The notes under the pieces: generated by a model
Seen by the model: only the letters and a program-made list of their open reading frames with translations
The model's database searches: none
What the model was told of the DNA's origin: nothing
In this document: positions 52,972-61,701 of the stretch, piece by piece
Layout: each line of letters begins with the position of its first letter
How positions within the stretch are numbered: the first letter of the stretch is position 1
Made by a program: the position numbers and the translations under genes
DNA from: CAVPWP01 sp050789285
Lineage (GTDB): Bacteria; Pseudomonadota; Alphaproteobacteria; Rhodobacterales; Rhodobacteraceae
NCBI RefSeq assembly: GCF_050789285.1
Contig: NZ_JBOUVX010000001.1
Location: forward strand, 248,001 to 312,000
Reading direction: 5' to 3'
DNA length: 64,000 nucleotides

Positions 52972-55167
52972 ATGGCGCTTGCCGAAACACCGCATCCTGC
53001 GGCCTGTCCGGCCTGTGTGGCGCTGCCCGACGCGGCCGACATCCGCGACCGGGCGTCTGCGCTGGCCGGGACCGCGACGATCCAGCTGTCGCTGCCGACG
53101 ATCCACTGTGCCGGTTGCATTTCGGGGGTGGAGCGCGCGCTGAACGGCGTGCCGGGGGTGACATCGGCGCGGGTCAACCTGACGCTCCGGCGCGCAAGCG
53201 TCGAGGCCGGGCCCGGGGTGACGCCCGACGCGCTGATCGCGCGGCTTGATCTGGCGGGATATGAGGCCCACGAACTTGACGCGACCGCGCTTGCGGCCAC
53301 CGCCACCGACCGGGCCGGTCGCGACCTTGCCATGCGTCTGGCCGTGGCTTTCTTCGCCAACATGAACGTGATGCTTCTGTCGGTCGCGGTCTGGTCGGGC
53401 GCCGAAGGCGTGACACGCGACATGTTCCACTGGATCTCGGCGATGATCGCGATTCCGGCGGTGATCTTCTCGGGCACGCCGTTCTTCCGCAGCGCCTATG
53501 GCGCGCTGCGCGGGCGGCGGCTCAACATGGACGTGCCGATCTCGCTTGGTCTCATCCTCGCACTGGCTCTGTCGCTGTGGGAGACCTCGCTTTCCGGCCA
53601 CCACGCGTATTTCGACGCGGCGCTGTCGCTGTCGTTCTTCCTGCTGCTTGGCCGCTATCTTGACCACCGCACTCGCGCCTCGGCGCGCTCGGCGGCCGAG
53701 GAACTGGCGGCCCTCGAGGTGCCGAAGGCGCTGCGTGTCGAGGGTGGGGCCGAGACCGAAGTCTATGCCGCCGATCTGCATGCAGGCGATGTGGTCCGCG
53801 TCCGCCCGGGCGGACGCATCCCCGTCGACGGCGTGGTGATCGACGGCGAAAGCGAGGTAGACCGCTCGCTGATGACGGGTGAAAGCCTGCCGGCCTTCGC
53901 CGGTCGCGACACGGTCGTCAGCGCGGGCGAGGTCAACCTGACCGGCCCGCTTCTGGTGCGCGTCACCGCGGCGGGCAAGGACACCTCGCTGCACCGGATC
54001 GCCGATCTGGTGGCGGTGGCCGAAAGCGGGCGGGCGAACTATTCCTCGATCGCCGACCGGTTCGCGCGTGGCTATGCGCCGGTCGTGCACATCCTGTCGC
54101 TCACGGCATTCGCCATGTGGATGTGGATTTCGGGCGGGGATCTGCGGCTGTCGCTCAACGTCGCTGTGGCGACGCTGATCATCACCTGCCCCTGCGCGCT
54201 GGGCCTTGCGGTTCCGGCGGTGACAACGGCGGCCTCGGGGCGTCTTTTCCGCAAGGGCCTTCTGATCAAGGACGGCACCGCGCTTGAACGGTTGGCCGAT
54301 GTCGACACGGTGGTCTTCGACAAGACCGGGACGCTGACGATGGGCGCCCCCGTGCCCGAGGATCTGGGAACTGTGTCCCGGCGCGACCTCGAAGTTGTTC
54401 TGGCACTGGCCGAAGCCTCGTCCCATCCCTTGGCGCAGGCGCTGGCGCAGGCCACGCGGGCCGCGGGCCTCCGCCCGGCGCGCGCGGAAGGCCTGCGCGA
54501 GGTGCCGGGCCATGGCATCGAGGCGACAGTGCGGGGCGAACGCGCGCGGCTGGGCCGGGCATCGTGGCTAGGCGCGGAAAGCAGCGGACGCACCGCGACC
54601 TGGCTGCGCCTGGGAGAGGCGCAGCCCGTCGAGTTCGTCTTCACCGACCGCCTGCGCCCCGGCGCGGCCGAGGCGGTGGCCGGGCTCAGGGCGCAGGGAA
54701 AGCGGATCCTTCTTGTCTCGGGCGATGCCACGCCGGCCGTGCGCGCCTTCGCCGCGCGGATCGGCATCGACGAGGTTCTGGCCGAGGCCCTGCCCGCCGA
54801 AAAGGCGGCGCGCATCGCCGAGCTGGCCGCCGAGGGCCGCAAGGTGCTGATGGTGGGCGACGGGCTGAACGACACGGCAGCGCTGGCGGGGGCGCATGTC
54901 TCGATCTCGCCGGCCTCGGCGCTCGACGCGGCACGGGTGGCGTCCGACATCGTGCTTCTGGGCAACGATCTGGCCCCGGTGGCCGACGCCGCCGAAACCG
55001 CGATCCGGGCCAAGCAGCGCATTCGCGAGAACTTCGCGATCTCGGGGCTTTACAACCTCGTCGCCGTGCCGGTGGCGCTTCTGGGCCTGGCCACGCCGCT
55101 GATTGCGGCGCTGGCGATGTCCCTGTCGTCCATCACCGTCTCGCTCAACGCGCTTCGGGTGCGGTGA
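52972..55167 (+). CDS. ccoI: copper-exporting P1B-type ATPase CcoI (FixI)
   Basis: A 731-residue P-type ATPase that moves copper across the inner membrane for cbb3 oxidase assembly. An N-terminal CPAC segment (C12, C15) precedes a heavy-metal-associated domain with HCAGC (C46, C49). The transport motif is CPCALG, the phosphorylation site DKTGT, the actuator TGES and the hinge GDGLNDTAAL. Eight membrane helices are expected. It overlaps ccoS by 1 bp. Confidence 0.96.
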   Translation: MALAETPHPAACPACVALPDAADIRDRASALAGTATIQLSLPTIHCAGCISGVERALNGVPGVTSARVNLTLRRASVEAGPGVTPDALIARLDLAGYEAHELDATALAATATDRAGRDLAMRLAVAFFANMNVMLLSVAVWSGAEGVTRDMFHWISAMIAIPAVIFSGTPFFRSAYGALRGRRLNMDVPISLGLILALALSLWETSLSGHHAYFDAALSLSFFLLLGRYLDHRTRASARSAAEELAALEVPKALRVEGGAETEVYAADLHAGDVVRVRPGGRIPVDGVVIDGESEVDRSLMTGESLPAFAGRDTVVSAGEVNLTGPLLVRVTAAGKDTSLHRIADLVAVAESGRANYSSIADRFARGYAPVVHILSLTAFAMWMWISGGDLRLSLNVAVATLIITCPCALGLAVPAVTTAASGRLFRKGLLIKDGTALERLADVDTVVFDKTGTLTMGAPVPEDLGTVSRRDLEVVLALAEASSHPLAQALAQATRAAGLRPARAEGLREVPGHGIEATVRGERARLGRASWLGAESSGRTATWLRLGEAQPVEFVFTDRLRPGAAEAVAGLRAQGKRILLVSGDATPAVRAFAARIGIDEVLAEALPAEKAARIAELAAEGRKVLMVGDGLNDTAALAGAHVSISPASALDAARVASDIVLLGNDLAPVADAAETAIRAKQRIRENFAISGLYNLVAVPVALLGLATPLIAALAMSLSSITVSLNALRVR

Positions 55168-55325
55168 TGGAGGTTCTCGTCTATCTCATCCCGATTTCGC
55201 TTTTCCTAGGCGGCCTGGGGCTGGTCGCCTTCTTCTGGACGATGAAGGCCCGGCAATACGACGACCCCGAAGGCGATCGCCACCGCATCCTGAGCGACGA
55301 ATTCGACGACAAGCCGAAGCGCTAG
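55167..55325 (+). CDS. ccoS: cbb3 oxidase assembly protein CcoS
   Basis: A 52-residue single-helix protein, MEVLVYLIPISLFLGGLGLV then AFFWTMKARQYDDPEGDRHR, with the CcoS signature W-x3-ARQYDDPEG at the membrane exit. CcoS is required for cofactor insertion into cbb3 oxidase. The start codon shares one base with the ccoI stop (TGATG). Last gene of ccoGHIS. Confidence 0.95.
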   Translation: MEVLVYLIPISLFLGGLGLVAFFWTMKARQYDDPEGDRHRILSDEFDDKPKR

Positions 55326-55362
55326 CAATCCCGACCGGTCAAGCCGTGCCGGTCAGTCGCGG

Positions 55363-56001
55363 TCAGTCGGTCAGGGCCAGAAGCTGAAGCACCGACGGCC
55401 CGACATCCTCGACGATCAGCGCCACGCCCTCGGCGTTCGGGTGAATGCCGTCGGGCTGCATGTAGCGCTCGAACGCGGTCGCAAGATCGGCCTCGGCTGT
55501 CAGCGCCCGCAGGAAGTTCGGATGCAGAAGCGCGCCGTAGTCGGCGGCAAGGTCGGCGTAGGCCGCGTCGAAGGCGGCCTTGTAGTCCGGGCCATAGTTC
55601 GACGGCGCCGCCATTGCGATCAGCAGGACCGGCAGCCCGCGCCGCTGCGCCGCCTGCAGGATGCCGGCAAGGTTCGCCTTCGCCTCGGCCGGATCAAGCC
55701 CGCGCAGCATGTCGTTGCCGCCAAGCGTCACGATGAGCGCGCCCACGTCCGGGGTCAGCGTCCAGTCGATGCGCGCAAGCCCCCCGGCCGTCGTGTCGCC
55801 CGAGACCCCGGCGTTGATCAGCGCCGCCTCGGCGCCCTGCGCGTCGAGCCAGCGCTGAAGCTGCGGCACGAAGCCCTGGTCGGGTGGCAGGCCGTACCCC
55901 TGGGTCAGGCTGTCGCCCAGCGCCGCCACGGTGACCGGCTCGGCTTGAACCGCACCGCCCGCGATCAGAAGCGCAAGCGCAAGGTTGCGGGTTGCGCGCA
56001 T
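55363..56001 (-). CDS. TesA-like arylesterase/lysophospholipase (GDSL family)
   Basis: A 212-residue periplasmic SGNH hydrolase. The signal peptide is about residues 1-20 (LALALLIAGGAVQA). Block I is ALGDSLTQGYGL with the nucleophile serine, block III GGND, and block V DGIHPN with the catalytic Asp and His. It hydrolyses acyl esters or thioesters. It stands divergent from an ABC transporter gene pair, the same arrangement as tesA-ybbA-ybbP in Escherichia coli. The ATG at 56001 follows GGGG. Confidence 0.92.
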   Translation of the reverse strand: MRATRNLALALLIAGGAVQAEPVTVAALGDSLTQGYGLPPDQGFVPQLQRWLDAQGAEAALINAGVSGDTTAGGLARIDWTLTPDVGALIVTLGGNDMLRGLDPAEAKANLAGILQAAQRRGLPVLLIAMAAPSNYGPDYKAAFDAAYADLAADYGALLHPNFLRALTAEADLATAFERYMQPDGIHPNAEGVALIVEDVGPSVLQLLALTD

Positions 56002-56044
56002 CGCCCCATATCCACAACGGACGCCCCGACGAAGGACCCCCGGA

Positions 56045-56743
56045 ATGCCAGACCCGATCCTGTCGCTGAACGACGCCCGGCTTTCGCTGATGGGCAACGC
56101 GGGACGCGTGGACATCCTGCGCGGCATCACGCTTGACGTCGCGCGGGGCGAGACGCTGGGGCTGGTCGGTCCGTCGGGGTCGGGCAAGTCGTCGCTCCTC
56201 ATGCTCATGGGCGGGCTCGAACGCGCCACCGGCGGCACGGTCATGGCGCTGGGCCAGGACCTGACGCGGATGAACGAAGACGCGCTGGCCCGCTTTCGCC
56301 GCGAACATATGGGCGTGGTTTTCCAATCCTTCCACCTGATTCCCACGATGACCGCGCTGGAAAACGTGGCGACGCCGCTGGAACTGGCCGGCGCGCCGGA
56401 CGCCTTCGACCGTGCCGAGGCGGAACTGCGCGCCGTCGGACTTGGCAGCCGCCTGACGCATTACCCCGCGCAGATGTCGGGGGGCGAGCAGCAGCGCGTG
56501 GCGCTGGCCCGTGCCGCGGCGCCGCGGCCCGACATCCTTCTGGCGGACGAACCGACCGGCAACCTTGACGGGGTGACGGGCGAGGCGATCATGGAGCTTC
56601 TCTTCGGCCTGCGCGACCGGCACGGGGCGACGCTGGTCCTTGTCACCCACGCGCCCGAGCTTGCGGCGCGCTGCGACCGGATCGTGCGGCTGCGCGACGG
56701 CCGCATCGACGACGGTGAACCCGCGCGGGCCGCCGCCGAATGA
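56045..56743 (+). CDS. ABC transporter ATPase, YbbA/LolD-like
   Basis: A 232-residue MacB/LolD-class ATPase. Walker A GPSGSGKSS, Q-loop VFQSFHLIPTM, signature MSGGEQQRVALARA, Walker B ILLADEPTGNLD and H-loop LVTHAPEL are complete. It pairs with the FtsX-like permease that starts 4 bp before its end. Start at 56045 follows AAGGA; 20 residues upstream in frame are unrelated. Partner of a TesA-like esterase, so a link to lipid or acyl-chain handling is likely but unproven. Confidence 0.92.
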   Translation: MPDPILSLNDARLSLMGNAGRVDILRGITLDVARGETLGLVGPSGSGKSSLLMLMGGLERATGGTVMALGQDLTRMNEDALARFRREHMGVVFQSFHLIPTMTALENVATPLELAGAPDAFDRAEAELRAVGLGSRLTHYPAQMSGGEQQRVALARAAAPRPDILLADEPTGNLDGVTGEAIMELLFGLRDRHGATLVLVTHAPELAARCDRIVRLRDGRIDDGEPARAAAE

Positions 56744-59271
56744 GACTGCCTGTCCCGCTTCGGATCGCGGCGCGCGAATTGCGCGGTGGCCTTCGGGGCT
56801 TTCGCGTCTTCCTGGCCTGCCTTGCCCTAGGCGTGGCGGCCATCGCCGCCGTGGGCAGCGTGCGCGAAAGCATCTCGGCCGGACTCGAGCGCGAGGGCGC
56901 CTCGATCCTTGGCGGCGACGCTTCGATCACGCTGACCTACCGCTTTGCCGAAGACGCCGAGCGCGCCTGGCTTGACGCCAACGCCGGCGCGGTATCCGAG
57001 ATCGTCGATTTCCGATCGATGGCCGTCGTCCCGCGCGGCGACGAGGCCGAACGCGGGCTCACGCAGGTCAAGGGCGTCGACGCGGCCTATCCGCTTTACG
57101 GCGCACTGGTCCTCGACCCGCCGATGACCGCGGCCGAAGCCTTTGCGGGGCAGGGCGGCCTGCCCGGTGCCGCGATGGACCCGGTGCTGATCGCGCGGCT
57201 TGGGCTTGAGGTCGGGCAGGTCTTTCGCCTGGGCACGCAGGACTTCGTGCTGATGGCCGCGATCGCGCGCGAACCGGACGCGGCCGAAGGCGGCTTCGGC
57301 CTTGGCCCGCGGACCATGGTGCTGACCGCCGATCTGGAGGCCTCGGGCCTCTTGCAGCCGGGTACCCTGTTCGACAGCCAGTATCGCATGCGCCTTGCGC
57401 CCCAGACCGACCTCGACGCCTTCCGCGCCCGCGCCGAAGACGCCTTCGGCCCCGGCATCCGCTGGCGCGACCGGCGCAATGGCGCCCCCGGCGTGGCCGA
57501 GTTCGTCGACCGGCTGGGGGCCTTCCTGGTGCTTGTCGGGCTGGCCGGTCTGGCGGTTGGCGGGGTCGGCGTGTCGGCGGCGGTGCGCGCATACCTCGAG
57601 GAAAAGACGCCGGTGATCGCCACGCTCAAGACGCTTGGCGCCGAATCGCGCACGATCTTCCTGACCTATTTCGCGCAAATCGGGGTGCTGACGCTTCTGG
57701 GCATCGCGATCGGGCTTGCCCTGGGCGCGGTCCTTCCACTGGCGCTCGCCCCGCTGATCGAGGCGCGCCTGCCGGTGCCGGCGGACTTCGGCGTCCACCT
57801 GCGCCCCCTGCTCGAGGCGGCGGTTTACGGGCTTCTCGCCGCGCTTCTCTTCACGCTCTGGCCGCTGGCGCGCACCGAAGAGGTGCGGGCAGCGGCGCTT
57901 TTTCGCGACATCGCGGCCCCCACGCGCACGCTGCCGCGGCCTGTGTGGCTTCTGACCATGGCTGCGATCTTCGCGGCGCTCGTAGGTCTTGCAGTGGTGT
58001 TCACCGGGCTCATGCGACTGACGCTCTGGTCTGCGGCAGGGTTGGTGGGGGCCTTCCTTCTTCTGGTGCTGGCGGCGCGGGCCGTGCGCTGGCTAGCCGC
58101 GCGCGCGGCGCGGTCGCGGGCGCTCAGGGGCCGGACGGTGCCGCGGCTCGCGCTGGGCGCGGTCGGCGGCCCCGGGGGCGAGGCGCTGTCGGTGGTGCTG
58201 TCGCTGGGCCTTGGGCTGACGGTGCTGGCGGCTGTGGGTCAGATCGACTGGAACCTGCGCGCCGCGATCGAGCGCGACCTGCCGGAGGTGGCGCCGTCGT
58301 TCTTCGTCGTGGACATCCAGAACGATCAGATGGATGCGTTCCGCGCCCAGCTCGGTGCCAATCCCGCGGTCAGCAGGGTGGAAAGCGCGCCGATGCTGCG
58401 CGGGGTGATCACCGGGATCAACGGCCGCCCGGCGGCCGAGGTCGCCGGCGATCACTGGGTGCTCGAGGGCGACCGGGGCGTGACCTATTCGGCGACGCCG
58501 CCCGAAGGCACGGTGATCACCGAAGGCGCGTGGTGGGCGCCCGACCACGCCGGCCCGCCCGAAATCAGCTTCGCCGCCGAGGAAGGCGCCGAGATGGGGC
58601 TCAAGCTGGGCGACATGCTGACGATCAACGTCCTGGGGCGCGACATCGAAGGCCGGATCACCAGCTTCCGCGAGGTCGATTTCTCGTCCGCCGGGATCGG
58701 CTTCGTCCTGTCGATGAGCCCCAATGGCCTTGCCGGCGCGCCGCATACCCATATCGCCACGATCTATGCCGATCTCGCCGCCGAACCCGCGCTTCTGCGG
58801 GATCTTTCGAACGCCTTCCCCAACATCACGGTGATCCGCGTGCGCGACGCGATCGACCGCGTGTCCGAGGTTCTGGCCGGCATCGCCGCGGCGGTGACCT
58901 ATGGCGCGCTTGCGACGCTGATCACCGGGGGCATCGTGCTGATCGGTGCGGCCGCGGCCGGCGAACGGGCGCGGACCTACGAGGCGGCGGTGCTCAAGAC
59001 CATCGGCGCGACGCGGCCCGCGATCCTTGCGAATTTCGCGCTGCGCTCGGCCATCCTTGGCGCGGCGGCGGGGGCGGTCGCCATCCTGGCCGGCGGGCTT
59101 GCCGGCTGGGCCGTCACGACCTTCGTGATGGACACCGATTTCCGCTTCGAACCGGCGTCGGCCATCGTCATCGTCTGTGCCGGGGTCGCAGCCACGATGC
59201 TTGCCGGCCTTGCCTTCGCCTGGCGCCCCTTGGCGCGCCGTCCCGCAGGGGTCCTGCGGGCGCGGGAATAG
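56740..59271 (+). CDS. FtsX-like permease, YbbP type
   Basis: An 843-residue membrane protein of the MacB/FtsX permease superfamily in its ten-helix YbbP form: an N-terminal helix with a large periplasmic domain, a first FtsX unit around 255-385, a central pair, a second periplasmic domain and a second FtsX unit at 715-840 (YGALATLITGGIVLIGAAAA and the following helices). YbbA/YbbP systems use ATP for mechanotransmission and may extract lipids or hydrophobic compounds for TesA. The ATG overlaps the ATPase stop. Confidence 0.9.
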   Translation: MRLPVPLRIAARELRGGLRGFRVFLACLALGVAAIAAVGSVRESISAGLEREGASILGGDASITLTYRFAEDAERAWLDANAGAVSEIVDFRSMAVVPRGDEAERGLTQVKGVDAAYPLYGALVLDPPMTAAEAFAGQGGLPGAAMDPVLIARLGLEVGQVFRLGTQDFVLMAAIAREPDAAEGGFGLGPRTMVLTADLEASGLLQPGTLFDSQYRMRLAPQTDLDAFRARAEDAFGPGIRWRDRRNGAPGVAEFVDRLGAFLVLVGLAGLAVGGVGVSAAVRAYLEEKTPVIATLKTLGAESRTIFLTYFAQIGVLTLLGIAIGLALGAVLPLALAPLIEARLPVPADFGVHLRPLLEAAVYGLLAALLFTLWPLARTEEVRAAALFRDIAAPTRTLPRPVWLLTMAAIFAALVGLAVVFTGLMRLTLWSAAGLVGAFLLLVLAARAVRWLAARAARSRALRGRTVPRLALGAVGGPGGEALSVVLSLGLGLTVLAAVGQIDWNLRAAIERDLPEVAPSFFVVDIQNDQMDAFRAQLGANPAVSRVESAPMLRGVITGINGRPAAEVAGDHWVLEGDRGVTYSATPPEGTVITEGAWWAPDHAGPPEISFAAEEGAEMGLKLGDMLTINVLGRDIEGRITSFREVDFSSAGIGFVLSMSPNGLAGAPHTHIATIYADLAAEPALLRDLSNAFPNITVIRVRDAIDRVSEVLAGIAAAVTYGALATLITGGIVLIGAAAAGERARTYEAAVLKTIGATRPAILANFALRSAILGAAAGAVAILAGGLAGWAVTTFVMDTDFRFEPASAIVIVCAGVAATMLAGLAFAWRPLARRPAGVLRARE

Positions 59272-59327
59272 GGGCGAGTTGCCCCTTGACGCCATGGGCG
59301 GCGGCGAATAAGTGCTGGCCCGCTTGT

Positions 59328-59404
59328 GGCGGAGTAGCTCAGTTGGTTAGAGCAGCGGAATCATAATCCGCGTGTCGGGGGTTCAAGTCCCTCCTCCGCT
59401 ACCA
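59328..59404 (+). tRNA. tRNA-Met (CAT), elongator type
   Basis: A 77-nt tRNA with encoded CCA. The acceptor stem is GGCGGAG/CTCCGCT (G-T first pair), the D-arm GCTCAGTTGGTTAGAGC, the anticodon arm GCGGA-ATCATAA-TCCGC, and the T-arm GGGGGTTCAAGTCCCTC. The anticodon is CAT; a lysidine-modified tRNA-Ile would share it, but the body matches the alphaproteobacterial elongator tRNA-Met. Confidence 0.93.
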
Positions 59405-59759
59405 TTTCCAACCACGAAATCCCTGATTGGCATGCTTCATTGGCTGCCGGGCCCGATGCGGGTCGGCAACGGCCCCACGTTCGCCGGGCGGCTGTTTGAC
59501 CGATGGGCCGACCCGAAAAAATGTCGGGCGCGCCCTCTCTGGCCCCGCTTTGCTGCGTTTCCTGTCCCGTAGGTCGGGCAGGTCTGCTTTGTGCCGTTGA
59601 TCGGGGTCAATGAGAGCCCACGTCAGTGCCTCCAGGACGGGCACGTCGAGGAGCGCGTCCTGCGTGGTCACGGAGGGCGGCAGGGTGCCGGATAGGGGCT
59701 ATACGGACATGCGTTGCGGCAGTAGCTTTCGGCATCAAGCCCACCACCGGAGAGACACC
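59405..59759. other. 355-bp leader region upstream of the DUF1254 gene
   Basis: No supportable gene. It contains a hairpin-like CCGACCCG-N8-TCGGGCG at about 59508-59530 and an FNR-type box at 59597-59610. A GTG-started minus-strand frame (59399-59671) has no ribosome-binding site or family and was not accepted. Confidence 0.6.
59597..59610. promoter_or_regulatory. FNR-type box upstream of the DUF1254 gene
   Basis: TTGAT-CGGG-GTCAA matches the same TTGAY-N4-RTCAA pattern as the hemN/fnrL box. It lies 150 bp upstream of the DUF1254 start, in a gene-free region. Its use is inferred. Confidence 0.55.
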
Positions 59760-61166
59760 ATGAAGACACTGGCACCTCTGGCCGCAGCGGGACTTCTTGT
59801 CTCCACCGTGGGGGCTTGGGCCGATGGACTGCCAAGCACCGATCAGATCACGTCGATCGCAGAAGAAGCGTTCGTGTACGGCTTCCCGATGGTGATGGCC
59901 TACGGCATCATGTACGAATACGCCATCGACGAGGGAGGCAAGCAGTACAAGGGCGCCTTCAACCAGCTGATCAGCGAGCCCCGCGTTTACACGCCCGCCG
60001 ATACGGCCGTCGTGACGCCGAACAGCGATACACCCTATTCCTTCATCTGGATGGACCTGCGCGCAGAGCCCATCGTGCTTTGCGTGCCCGAGATCGAAAA
60101 GGATCGCTACTACTCTGTCCAGCTCGTGTCCCAATACACCTTCAATTTCGACTATATCGGAAGCCGCGCGACCGGCAATGGCGCGGGCTGCTTTGCCATT
60201 GCCGGACCCCAGTGGACGGGCGACACACCGGCCGGCGTCGAAAAGGTGTTTACCTCCGAGACCGAATTCGCCTTCGCCATCTACAGAACCCAGCTCAAGG
60301 GTGCCGATGACCTGGACAACGTGAAGGCGATCCAGGCCAAGTACGAGGCGAAGCCGCTGTCGGCATTTCTCGACCAAACGGCCCCCGCCGCGGCGCCGTC
60401 GGTCGATTGGCCGAAGATCGATCAGAAGGCGGCCGCCGCAGACCCCTTCAGCTATCTCGCGTTCCTTCTCCAGTTTGCCCCGGCAACCGGGCCTGCTTCG
60501 GTCGAGACGTCCCTGAGGGAGAAGTTCGCCTCGATCGGGATCGAGGCGGGTCAAACCTTTTCGACGGACGGATGGACCGACGACGAAAAGACGGCCCTCG
60601 AGGCCGGGATCAAGGCAGGACTCGCCAAGATCCAGGACAAGGCGAAGACCCTGGGCAACTCGGTGAACGGATGGCAGGTCAGCGAAGGGGCATTCGGCTC
60701 CCGCGATATGCTGAAGGACGACTACCTGCTTCGGGCGGCTGCAGCGCAAGCGGGCATCTTCGGCAACGACTCGGCCGAGGCGCTCTATCCGATGACCCGT
60801 TGGGATGCGTCCGGCACCACGCTGGTGGGCTCGAACTCGTACACGCTGACCTTCCCGGCCGACGGCCTTCCCCCGGTCAATGCCTTCTGGTCGGTGACGA
60901 TGTACGACGGCAAGACCCAACTTCTGGTGGAGAATTCGATCGACCGATACCTGATCAATTCGCCGATGCTGCCCGACCTTCAGAAGAACGACGATGGGTC
61001 GCTGACGATATACATCCAGCACGAGGAACCTTCGGACGCAAAGGCAAAGGCCAACTGGCTGCCGGCGCCGTCCGACGAGATCTACATGGCCATGCGGCTT
61101 TACTGGCCCGACAAGTCCGCCCTGGACGGAACCTGGAAACCCCCTGCCGTACAGAAGGTCAATTGA
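59760..61166 (+). CDS. exported DUF1254/DUF1214 protein
   Basis: A 468-residue periplasmic protein. The signal peptide is MKTLAPLAAAGLLVSTVGAW, cleaved near AWA-DG. The DUF1254 domain (about 45-175) has AFVYGFPMVMAYGIMYEYA and NSDTPYSFIWMDLRAEPIVL; the DUF1214 domain (about 345-455) has YPMTRWDASGTTLVGSNSYT and FWSVTMYDGKTQLLVEN. The family is widespread and has no settled biochemical role. The ATG at 59760 follows GGAGAG. It precedes a small secreted protein by 55 bp. Confidence 0.9.
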   Translation: MKTLAPLAAAGLLVSTVGAWADGLPSTDQITSIAEEAFVYGFPMVMAYGIMYEYAIDEGGKQYKGAFNQLISEPRVYTPADTAVVTPNSDTPYSFIWMDLRAEPIVLCVPEIEKDRYYSVQLVSQYTFNFDYIGSRATGNGAGCFAIAGPQWTGDTPAGVEKVFTSETEFAFAIYRTQLKGADDLDNVKAIQAKYEAKPLSAFLDQTAPAAAPSVDWPKIDQKAAAADPFSYLAFLLQFAPATGPASVETSLREKFASIGIEAGQTFSTDGWTDDEKTALEAGIKAGLAKIQDKAKTLGNSVNGWQVSEGAFGSRDMLKDDYLLRAAAAQAGIFGNDSAEALYPMTRWDASGTTLVGSNSYTLTFPADGLPPVNAFWSVTMYDGKTQLLVENSIDRYLINSPMLPDLQKNDDGSLTIYIQHEEPSDAKAKANWLPAPSDEIYMAMRLYWPDKSALDGTWKPPAVQKVN

Positions 61167-61221
61167 CGCGAAGTGCGGTTCAACGATGGTCTGTCGACCT
61201 GCTCAATGAAAGGAAAGACAC

Positions 61222-61530
61222 ATGTCGCGCACTCTGGCATTCGCCTGCGCAGCCGCCCTTGCGGTCAGTCCGCTGCACGTTGCGCTGGCCCAGGACGGTC
61301 AGGAAGCCGCCGTGATGAAAGTCATCGAGAACGTCTTCCCGGGCTATAGCGATCCTGGCTACGCCGATTGCATTCTGCAGAACGCAAACGAGTCCCAGAC
61401 CGAGCAGATCGTCAAGGCTGGGGACTCGGGCAGCTTCCGCGCGGCGGAAGAGCCCCTCAAGGAAGTCGCCGAGAAGAACACCACCCAGTCTTGCATCATC
61501 GCCGCGGGACTGCCGAGGTTTCCCTTCTAG
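61222..61530 (+). CDS. small secreted protein (hypothetical)
   Basis: A 102-residue protein with a type I signal peptide (MSRTLAFACAAALAVSPLHV, cleaved after ALA). The mature 79 residues contain two cysteines (YADCILQNA and TQSCIIAAG) about 41 apart that may form a disulfide, and end in LPRFPF. ATG at 61222 follows AAAGGAAAG. It is likely co-transcribed with the DUF1254 gene. Function unknown. Confidence 0.75.
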   Translation: MSRTLAFACAAALAVSPLHVALAQDGQEAAVMKVIENVFPGYSDPGYADCILQNANESQTEQIVKAGDSGSFRAAEEPLKEVAEKNTTQSCIIAAGLPRFPF

Positions 61531-61701
61531 GACAGCGCTCGGCCGTTCGTCCGCTTCGGCAGGTCCAAGCCTTCGGTGCCGGGCGACATCGGGCGCTTGT
61601 CCGTGGTCGTGTGGCGTCGCCCGCCGCTGCGGGCGGCGCGACGCATACCCTCGTTGGCCCCTCTCTGCCCGGCGCAAGGGGTGGCTAGACGAACGTCTCG
61701 C

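Noticed and set aside
59399..59671. 90-residue GTG-started minus-strand gene
   Set aside because: No ribosome-binding site, overlaps the end of tRNA-Met and an FNR-type box, and no recognisable family.
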